Below are positions 7,523 to 12,599 of a DNA stretch of 12,599 bases, piece after piece; position 1 is the first letter of the stretch, and each line of letters opens with the position of its first letter. The stretch is taken from contig JAIPIM010000091.1 of assembly GCA_021734725.1 (NCBI GenBank), positions 1-12,599 of the forward strand, in the 5' to 3' direction. The translations under genes were made by a program, and so were the position numbers. Origin of the DNA: Minisyncoccota bacterium (GTDB lineage: Bacteria; Verrucomicrobiota; Lentisphaeria; Oligosphaerales; MVZH01). The notes beneath the pieces are model-generated. The model was not told the DNA's origin. It saw nothing but the letters and a program-made list of their open reading frames with translations, and did no database searches.

Positions 7523-8410
7523 CTACATGAGAGCCGTACTGAAATAACGCTCCGCCCGATCCGGAAGGACAGTCGCAATCGAACCGCCGATAGCCGGCGC
7601 AAGCTGACGGGCCGCCCAAACGTTGGCACCCGACGAAATTCCCACAAGCAACCCGAAATCGCGCCCAAGCTGCCGCGTGGTTTCGATCGCATCGTCATCG
7701 GTGACTTCAACAACGTCATCCACCAGTGAAACATCGAGGATCGCGGGCACAAAGCCGTCCCCAATGCCCTGGATCTGATGCAGCCCCGGCTCATGCCCCA
7801 GCAATGCCGACACGTTCTTCGGCTCCACCGCTATGATCTTAACACCCGGCCTGTGCTCTTTAAGAAACTTGCCAACCCCCTGAAGGGTGCCCCCGCTGCC
7901 AACCCCCGCAACGAAACAGTCAATCCGCCCACTCGTCTGCCGCCACAGTTCAACCGCCGTCTGTTCGTAATGCACCCGCGGATTGTTGGGGTTCTCAAAT
8001 TGCTGCGGCACAAAAACACGCGGGTCCTCGGCCGCCAGCTCGCGAGCCCGTTTCACGGCACCCTCGAGTGACTGGTCGGCGGGCGTCAGTTCAAGCTCCG
8101 CACCCAGAGCACGAATGAGCTTCTTGCGCTCCTCGCTCATGTTCTCCGGCATCACGATTCGTACTGAATACCCCTTCATCCTCCCCACCAAAGCCAAACC
8201 GATGCCCGTGTTTCCGGAGGTGGGCTCAACAATAATAGAGTCCGGATGCAGTTTGCCATCCCGTTCAGCCCCCTCCAGCATGGCAAGCGCCACGCGATCT
8301 TTAATGCTTCCGCCCGGATTCAGAAATTCGGCCTTTGCATAGATCAATTCTGGCTTGAGCTGCAACAAAGGCGTGTTGCCAATAAGATCGAGAATCGTGT
8401 CCGTAAGCAT
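7523..8410 (-). CDS. cysK: Cysteine synthase (O-acetylserine sulfhydrylase)
   Basis: PLP enzyme that makes L-cysteine from O-acetylserine and sulfide in the cytoplasm. The 295-aa protein shows the fold-type II landmarks: N-terminal TILDLIGNTPLLQL, the PLP-lysine loop NPGGSIKDR (K37), substrate loop TSGNTG (64-69), phosphate-binding GSGGT (171-175), IQGIGDGFVP (213-222), GISSGA (257-262) and the C-terminal LPDRAERYFST. It is slightly short for CysK (about 310 aa); CysM or a CBS-like variant cannot be excluded, but IQGIG and the KFLKE-VKIIAVEP region fit CysK. The Shine-Dalgarno is weak (GGGG about 10 nt upstream). The next gene, xerD, follows after 3 nt. Sulfide assimilation fits with sulfate released by the neighbouring sulfatases, but that link is speculative. 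Confidence 0.93.
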   Translation of the reverse strand: MLTDTILDLIGNTPLLQLKPELIYAKAEFLNPGGSIKDRVALAMLEGAERDGKLHPDSIIVEPTSGNTGIGLALVGRMKGYSVRIVMPENMSEERKKLIRALGAELELTPADQSLEGAVKRARELAAEDPRVFVPQQFENPNNPRVHYEQTAVELWRQTSGRIDCFVAGVGSGGTLQGVGKFLKEHRPGVKIIAVEPKNVSALLGHEPGLHQIQGIGDGFVPAILDVSLVDDVVEVTDDDAIETTRQLGRDFGLLVGISSGANVWAARQLAPAIGGSIATVLPDRAERYFSTALM

Positions 8411-8475
8411 GCGATGAAACCCCGCGTTGGAAGTGGGTATGCGAGTGTGTCGGTTTTTATGATGCCGCAGAAGAA

Positions 8476-8503
8476 AAAATAGCGCGGCTCAACCAAGGGT
8501 CAA
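8476..8503 (-). promoter_or_regulatory. Putative promoter of cysK-xerD
   Basis: On the minus strand TTGACC (8498-8503, five of six) and TATTTT (8476-8481, four of six) have a 16-nt spacer, with transcription expected near 8469 and a leader of about 60 nt. A T-rich stretch follows the -10. Eye-based call. Confidence 0.4.
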
Positions 8504-8536
8504 GACGGCTTCAACCGGTAGGTCGAACTTGTCCCG

Positions 8537-8710
8537 TTACACCAAAAACAGCAACCACTCGCCGTTTGATAGCTCGCCCTGAATCACCTCATACCGAATG
8601 TGCGCTGACGACGGACTCGCATAAATCTTGACTGTGATTACATTGAATTCCTGATCATAGTCATCCGATAGTAGTACTTGAGTATTATCAAAAACCTGAA
8701 TCCGTGACAT
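8537..8710 (-). CDS. Hypothetical small protein, weakly supported
   Basis: Unrecognised frame of 57 aa from ATG 8710 (MSRIQVFDNTQVLLSDD...EWLLFLV); an ATG at 8809 would give 90 aa. Alternating hydrophobic and acidic residues (TQVLLSDDYDQEFNVITVKIYA, HIRYEVIQGEL) look like a small beta protein, and the composition is not that of a simple shadow frame since nothing is coded opposite. Against it, neither start has a Shine-Dalgarno, and the upstream part is taken up by the inverted-repeat element at 8709-8803, whose arm touches the start codon. It may be the 3' remnant of a longer gene cut by that element. Confidence 0.35.
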   Translation of the reverse strand: MSRIQVFDNTQVLLSDDYDQEFNVITVKIYASPSSAHIRYEVIQGELSNGEWLLFLV

Positions 8711-8803
8711 TTCAGCGGCGGTGCAGCTGGTTGCGAAACCGGAGGCAGCTGTAGTTTCTACTGCAACTCGCAGGTTCGTAAACAGATGTACCGCCGCTGG
8801 AAT
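8709..8803. repeat. 17-bp inverted repeat enclosing three hairpins
   Basis: Left arm ATTTCAGCGGCGGTGCA (8709-8725) and right arm TGTACCGCCGCTGGAAT (8787-8803) are inverted copies with two mismatches, both G-U pairs if read as plus-strand RNA. Inside are CTGGTT-GCGA-AACCGG (8727-8742, a GNRA tetraloop hairpin), GCTGTAG-TTT-CTACTGC (8748-8764, one T-T mismatch) and GTT-CGTA-AAC (8774-8783). The whole could fold as a closed multibranch structure. It ends 17 bp before the start codon of the second sulfatase. It may be a 5' regulatory leader, a non-coding RNA or a miniature mobile repeat; the sequence alone does not decide. Confidence 0.6.
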
Positions 8804-8820
8804 TCCCATGCGGGAAAATC

Positions 8821-10194
8821 ATGGCATCACTGACACCACCAAATATTCTCTTTTTCCTCCCGGACCAACACAGACCGGATTGGCTGGGGTTCAACTCCGA
8901 TCTGCCGGTACGCACACCAAACCTGGACCGGCTGCGCGCGTCAGGAGTCCAGTTCCGGAATGCCTTCACACCTTCGCCCCTTTGCGCACCGGCCCGGGCA
9001 TGCCTGGCTTCGGGCCTGGAGTACGAACGATGCCGCGTACCCAGCAACCGTGAAAACTATCCGGTGGATCTGCCGACATACTGCCAGCGCCTGAGAGACG
9101 CGGGATACCGCGTGTGCGGTGTCGGTAAGTTTGACCTGCATAAAGATCTGGCCACCCCAGTGGCTGAACTGGACTGGCACCTCGATGGATCACGCTCGCT
9201 GGAAGAATGGGGGTTCACCGAAGGCATCGATAACGAAGGCAAAATCGACGGCAGCAGTTCGTACAAAGCCGCCGGAAAACCAAAGGGCCCGTACCTTCAT
9301 TACCTCTGTGAACAAGGGCTGGCGGATACGTACGTGCGCGAACACGAGGAAAGACAGAAGTATCGAGATGCTTACGTTACAAGCTTGCCGGAAGAGGCCT
9401 ACTGCGACAATTGGGTCTCGGAAAATGGGCTCTCCTTTCTGCATAACTTTCCCACCGATCAGCCCTGGCATCTGGTGGTGAATTTTACCGGCCCCCATAA
9501 CCCCATGGACGTTACGCAACGTATGCATGACGCGTGGAAAGACGTACAGTTCCCCATGCCCGTGGAGAACGAGCAGGAAGACTATTCGGTCGACGATCAC
9601 CAGCGGAACCGACGGTATTATGCGGCCATGATCGAAAACATCGACCGGCAGGTCGGACGTTTTCTCGATGCAGTGGAAGAACGCGGCGAGCTGGAACGAA
9701 CACTCGTTGTGTACGCCAGCGATCACGGCGAAATGCTCGGCGACCATAATCTGTGGGGTAAGAGCACGTGGTACACACCCGCAAGCGGCATACCGCTGAT
9801 CGTGGCCGGCCCGGGGATGAAAAAAGGCGTAAGCAACAGCGCGCTGACCAGCCTCCATGACCTGACCGCTACCTTCCTTGATTACGCGAGAACCCCTCCC
9901 CTCCCCTCGATGGATGCACGGTCCCTGCGCCCGGTCCTCGAAGGAAAAACGGAGCAGCATCGCGAATACGTTGTCAGTGGACTGAACGGCTGGCGCATGC
10001 TCTTCGACGGTCGCTATAAACTGGTCACCCGGCAGGACGCTCCGCCCCTTCTTTACGACCTCCAGGAAGATCCGCAAGAGACCAATGACATCGCATCCGC
10101 AAATCCCCACGTCGTAAATACGCTTGCCGCATTCCGCTCGCTGAAGACTCGCTCCGGCTGCCGCGTAAACGCGGAACTCAGACCGGACCGGTGA
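8821..10194 (+). CDS. Type I sulfatase (family S1), CAPAR subtype
   Basis: Sulfate ester hydrolase of 457 aa from a different subfamily than the one at 1005-2426. Visible motifs: N-terminal PPNILFFLPDQHRPDWLG (metal ligand D15, Q16), formylglycine site CAPARACLASG (C55, R59), PNLDRLRASG, GPHNPMD (H226) and SDHGEMLGDHNLWGKSTWY (D301, H302, D308, H309, K314). The usual GKWHLG motif is altered to GKFDLH (K103 kept, His shifted to 107). No signal peptide: the core motif starts at residue 6, so the enzyme is cytoplasmic or exported by an unseen route. The ribosome site is weak (GGGAAA 3 nt before ATG 8821). Such enzymes often act on small sulfated sugars or choline sulfate-like compounds, and phosphonate monoester hydrolase relatives are possible; substrate unknown. 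It is convergent with the GH4 gene, 29 bp apart, with no clear terminator. Confidence 0.92.
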   Translation: MASLTPPNILFFLPDQHRPDWLGFNSDLPVRTPNLDRLRASGVQFRNAFTPSPLCAPARACLASGLEYERCRVPSNRENYPVDLPTYCQRLRDAGYRVCGVGKFDLHKDLATPVAELDWHLDGSRSLEEWGFTEGIDNEGKIDGSSSYKAAGKPKGPYLHYLCEQGLADTYVREHEERQKYRDAYVTSLPEEAYCDNWVSENGLSFLHNFPTDQPWHLVVNFTGPHNPMDVTQRMHDAWKDVQFPMPVENEQEDYSVDDHQRNRRYYAAMIENIDRQVGRFLDAVEERGELERTLVVYASDHGEMLGDHNLWGKSTWYTPASGIPLIVAGPGMKKGVSNSALTSLHDLTATFLDYARTPPLPSMDARSLRPVLEGKTEQHREYVVSGLNGWRMLFDGRYKLVTRQDAPPLLYDLQEDPQETNDIASANPHVVNTLAAFRSLKTRSGCRVNAELRPDR

Positions 10195-10223
10195 AACGCC
10201 TGCATGGAATTACTACCCCCCGC

Positions 10224-11573
10224 TCACACCCCGTGACGCTTGAATTGCGGCAGGTACTGTTTGTTGATCTGGAACAACTCGTTGACCATGTCACGAGCTT
10301 CGTTTAATGAAAGACAGGCCGCCGTCAACGGCGATTGGGCAACCGCCTGATAGACCAGTTTTTCATCACCCGTGAACGATGCCTCCACCGTCATCTGCTC
10401 CGTTAGAGCCGTGAGCGAGGTGAGCGGCAGTACGGATTGCGGCAGCTCACCAACATGCAGCGGCGACAATGTCCGACGAGTCGTCAGAACGGGCACCTCG
10501 ACACAACAATGCTCCGGCAGGTTGGAAATAAGGTGCGTGTTCTTCACGTTTCCGTTAAACTGGAACGGCGAACCGCCGACATAGGCGTTGATGATCGACG
10601 AGGCGTACTCGTTGGATTTGCGCAACATCGCACTCTTCTTTTCCGGATCGTCCCAGTCGGCGCTGGTAAGCCATTTATCGAACTCGTCACGCCACGTTTC
10701 CTCGCGCTTCCGGTATTCGTTGAGAATGTAGGCATGCTCTCCGGGATTCCAGCCCGTTCCGTCCTTGCAGTAGCGTTCGATCAGTTCCGGACGCTTGCGA
10801 AACCACCAGGAGTATTCGGAATTGTGACCGCTTGACTCGGTAACGTAATAGTCAAAGGCCAAAAACATCTCGTTTCTCACGATCTCCTCGTTGTAGATGT
10901 CGCGATCTCCCAAAACACGCTCCCGCAAAACGGGATAAATGTCCCGGCCACGATGCTTAAGCTTCAAAAACCACGACAGATGATTTAAACCCGCGCAGGT
11001 GTAATCCAGCTCTTCAAACGGAACCTCCGCCCAGGTCGCCAGCATCTTGGCGGTGCCCTGAACACTGTGGCAAAGCCCCGTTACATTGACCTCGGTCTCC
11101 CGCTGCATTGCGTGACAGAGAATTGCCATCGGATTGGTATAATTCAATACCAGGGCATCCGGGCAACGCGCCTCAATGTCCCGGCAGATGTCCACCATGA
11201 CCGGAATGGTACGCAACCCTCGAAAAATGCCGGCGACCCCGCGTGTATCGCCGACGCAGATATCGACACCGTATTTCTTCGGCACAAGAATATCGTGTTG
11301 CCAAACAGACGTATCCCCGCTGAGGATGGTGATCAGTACCGCGTCGGCGCCCTCCAGCACATCACGGCGATCCGTGGATGCCTCAATGGTCACATTGCAG
11401 CCGCCCTCCTCGGCGATTTTACGGCAGGCCGTTTCACCCATACGTAAGCGCTCTTCATGGATGTCCACCAAAGCAATGGTCGCCCCATCCATGTTCTCAT
11501 AAGTCATGAGATCCTTGAAAATAGTACGCGTGAATCCCCAACTGCCGGCTCCGATGAAGACGATCTTTGCCAT
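10224..11573 (-). CDS. GH4 alpha-galactosidase/alpha-glucosidase-like (NAD-dependent)
   Basis: Glycoside hydrolase family 4 enzymes use NAD+ and a divalent metal (Mn2+) and cleave by transient oxidation at C3. The 449-aa protein has the N-terminal Rossmann motif KIVFIGAGSWGFTR (3-16), an acidic end of beta2 (VDIHEER), GDTRGVAGIFRGLRT (108-122), NYTNPM (144-149), the metal-binding CHS motif in GLCHSVQGT (C168, H169, S170) and GLNHLSW (N197, H198). CHS places it with MelA/AglA-type alpha-glycosidases rather than 6-phospho-glucosidases (CN motif). The start is well supported by AGGAG 6 nt before the ATG. It is cytoplasmic, with no signal peptide. It is divergent from an AraC-family gene across a 92-bp AT-rich region, the usual layout for a sugar-inducible enzyme and its regulator. 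The exact substrate (galactoside, glucoside or uronide) cannot be read off. Confidence 0.93.
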   Translation of the reverse strand: MAKIVFIGAGSWGFTRTIFKDLMTYENMDGATIALVDIHEERLRMGETACRKIAEEGGCNVTIEASTDRRDVLEGADAVLITILSGDTSVWQHDILVPKKYGVDICVGDTRGVAGIFRGLRTIPVMVDICRDIEARCPDALVLNYTNPMAILCHAMQRETEVNVTGLCHSVQGTAKMLATWAEVPFEELDYTCAGLNHLSWFLKLKHRGRDIYPVLRERVLGDRDIYNEEIVRNEMFLAFDYYVTESSGHNSEYSWWFRKRPELIERYCKDGTGWNPGEHAYILNEYRKREETWRDEFDKWLTSADWDDPEKKSAMLRKSNEYASSIINAYVGGSPFQFNGNVKNTHLISNLPEHCCVEVPVLTTRRTLSPLHVGELPQSVLPLTSLTALTEQMTVEASFTGDEKLVYQAVAQSPLTAACLSLNEARDMVNELFQINKQYLPQFKRHGV

Positions 11574-11600
11574 CTCTTGCTCCTAAGTTATACATAATAC

Positions 11601-11629
11601 TGGACATTTATCCACATGATTCCTACAGT
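11601..11629 (+). promoter_or_regulatory. Divergent promoter region, araC-side promoter
   Basis: TGGACA (11601-11606) and TACAGT (11624-11629) with a 17-nt spacer point to the AraC gene, leaving about 30 nt to its TTG start. Overlapping it is a small inverted repeat TGGA-cattta-TCCA (11601-11614), and the hexamer GGACAT recurs at 11602 and 11641 (39 bp apart); these are candidate operator half-sites. Toward the GH4 gene, TATTAT (minus, 11594-11599) is a possible -10 without a good -35. Confidence 0.35.
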
Positions 11630-11665
11630 ATATCCCGTACGGACATACCTTGAAAGGACCAGTTT

Positions 11666-12352
11666 TTGATAAGATCACCCAAAAAAGAACATGTCTCCTG
11701 GATGGTCTCTTTCTGCATCCTCAGGGACCTCAGATTTCTTCCCCGGCCAATCTGTGTCGCTAAGTCAGAAGCGTGCGATGAATCGTACAAAAACCCGGGG
11801 ACAGCCAGAGCCGACGATATGCACGGAGCCGTCTTTCAGTACACGCTGAAGGGGATGGGGCACCTGAGAGCCGGCAACACGACGTTTGAAGTCCCGGAAG
11901 GTAAAGGGTTCCTGTGCCGAGTCGGCGATCCGCACATTGAGTATTACTATCCGTCCTCCGGCGGGGGAGTCTGGCGCTTTCTTTTTCTGTCGTTCGTCGA
12001 AACGGGAAACCTGGTGGAATCCGTCAACAAAGAGCTGGGATACGTCTTTGACGTCCACCCGCGAAACTCGATGATCCGACATCTCCTGGAATACGGTGAA
12101 ATGCGCGAGAGAGTGTTCGAGATGTCCGCCGGCGACGGGGCGTTGATGATCCACAGGCTGCTTTCCGCGCTCGTGGACATCGCACGATACCCGGATGCAG
12201 ACAGCAGCCGCCCGCTTCGCCTCATTCGACAGGCCCACCGCCTGATTGATCAACAGCAGGTCGTCGGTTCGACTCCGTCCGCTGGCTCCATTCTTTCCTT
12301 CTTATTCCCAATGTTTTATGTATCGGACGCCAGCCTGATATGTGCATGCTGA
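11666..12352 (+). pseudogene. AraC-family regulator lacking its DNA-binding domain
   Basis: The TTG start at 11666 is preferred because AAGGA (11654-11658) lies 7 nt upstream; the later ATG (11702) has none. Residues to about 165 form the cupin-like sensor domain of AraC proteins (FQYTLKGMGHLRAGNTTFEVPEGKGFL, GGGVWRFLFLSFV). After a linker, LRLIRQAHRLIDQQ (about 185-198) matches the first helix of the two-HTH AraC domain. There homology stops: the next codons read through a tRNA 3' fragment (12258-12290) and then AT-rich DNA to a stop at 12350-12352, adding about 30 meaningless residues (VVGSTPSAGSILSFLF...). Roughly 80-90 residues of HTH are missing, so the protein should not bind DNA. The gene presumably once controlled the divergent GH4 gene. 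Confidence 0.75.
12258..12290 (+). other. 3' half of a tRNA gene (probably tRNA-Thr), att-like scar
   Basis: In order: variable loop AGGTC (12258-12262), T-stem GTCGG, T-loop TTCGACT, T-stem CCGTC (one T-T mismatch), acceptor strand CGCTGGC, discriminator T and encoded CCA (12288-12290). The spacing is exactly that of tRNA positions 44-76. The matching 5' acceptor GCCAGCG is not found in the preceding 90 bases, which are AraC codons, so no full tRNA gene is present. Some similarity may reach back to 12252. U73 with this acceptor sequence best fits tRNA-Thr, but the anticodon is absent. The 3' end of tRNA genes is the classic attachment site of tyrosine-integrase elements. Confidence 0.7.
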
Positions 12353-12599
12353 AAATAATACATCTAATCTATATCTAATCTTTTAGCACCTGATCGACTG
12401 GCATTGATTGTTCAAATCTAACACCCCTATCAACAAAATTCCTTAATTTACCCTCATTTTTCCGGTATAATAGTGTGAATGGCCGGTGATCAGCGATAAC
12501 AAATCGCATTCGGCGATTGGTGATACGTGACGGAGTGATTTGGGTGAGAGCGTAATCCGGGGTCGCCGCCGCCTGCCGACTTTTTTGATGCGGCGTTGC
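12291..12599. other. Non-coding right end with a perfect -10 box
   Basis: I see no supportable gene in these 309 bases; candidate ATG/GTG frames after 12478 close within a few codons. The left part (to about 12475) is much richer in A+T than the rest of the window, then composition returns to G+C-rich. TATAAT at 12466-12471 has only a poor -35 (TTAATT, 17 nt upstream). The predicted transcript carries a hairpin AATCGC-attcg-GCGATT and later a 6-bp CGCCGC/GCGGCG pairing near the edge, with TTTTTT in its loop. It could be the leader of a gene, or a structured RNA, continuing beyond the window. Confidence 0.4.
12362..12381 (+). repeat. Short direct repeat ATCTAATCT x2
   Basis: Two perfect 9-bp copies (12362-12370 and 12373-12381) with an 11-bp period, one helical turn, lie about 70 bp to the right of the tRNA fragment in AT-rich DNA. 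Integrase arm sites or regulator half-sites have this form; chance in AT-rich DNA is also possible. Confidence 0.35.

Noticed and set aside
8709..8803. Integron attC site
   Set aside because: Size and inverted arms fit, but the GTTRRRY/RYYYAAC ends are absent and no integron integrase or cassette array is seen.
9190..10110. 306-aa minus-strand open frame
   Set aside because: Antisense to the second sulfatase, whose motifs are complete; no recognisable motifs or ribosome site on the minus frame.
12185..12290. A complete tRNA gene
   Set aside because: Only the T arm and 3' acceptor strand are present; no 5' acceptor GCCAGCG and no D arm upstream, where AraC codons are found.
12564..12595. Intrinsic terminator near the right edge
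   Set aside because: The T-run lies inside the loop of the CGCCGC/GCGGCG pairing, not after the stem; the alternative GTCG/CGAC stem is too short.

Overview
The window is ordinary bacterial chromosome of moderately high G+C with short intergenic gaps. Three things suggest a PVC-group bacterium (Kiritimatiellota, Lentisphaerota, Verrucomicrobiota or a planctomycete), probably an anaerobic or facultative glycan degrader. There are two unrelated type I sulfatases. There is a set of pseudopilins whose prepilin site lacks the usual glycine before the cleavage point. There is also a GH4 NAD-dependent glycosidase. This placement is an inference from gene content; no rRNA or other marker is present.

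Layout, left to right. (1) The 3' nearly complete part of etfA (+), running off the left edge. (2) A convergent sulfatase with a CTPSR formylglycine site (-), followed by an intergenic block made of two degenerate ~57-bp repeat units. (3) A three-gene minor pseudopilin operon (-), transcribed from about 6455 to 2725: a PilV/GspI-like protein, a very large 690-aa PilW/GspJ-like protein and a PilX/GspK-like protein carrying a beta-helix-like domain. (4) A 220-bp spacer with a plausible promoter, a run of G tracts and a doubtful signal-peptide-like mini-ORF. (5) A cysK-xerD pair (-), 3 nt apart. (6) A weak small ORF (-) and a strongly foldable inverted-repeat element just before (7) a second sulfatase with CAPAR (+). 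(8) A GH4 alpha-galactosidase/alpha-glucosidase-like gene (-), and divergently from it (9) an AraC-family regulator (+) that has lost nearly all of its DNA-binding domain. (10) From the break point on, a 3' half of a tRNA gene (T arm, acceptor strand and encoded CCA), then about 300 bp of mostly AT-rich non-coding DNA with a perfect TATAAT.

How the genes fit together. The two sulfatases and the GH4 enzyme would fit breakdown of sulfated or alpha-linked glycans, with the divergent AraC protein as the original local regulator of the GH4 gene. The pseudopilins would build a type II secretion or type IV pilus-like tip. cysK (cysteine synthesis), xerD (chromosome dimer resolution) and etfA (electron transfer) are housekeeping genes.

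I found no CRISPR array, toxin-antitoxin pair, phage module, defence island or obviously new multi-gene system. The strongest unusual signal is the AraC/tRNA junction at about 12252-12290, which looks like an integration or recombination scar (or an assembly join). Next are the structured element at 8709-8803 and the atypical pseudopilin set.
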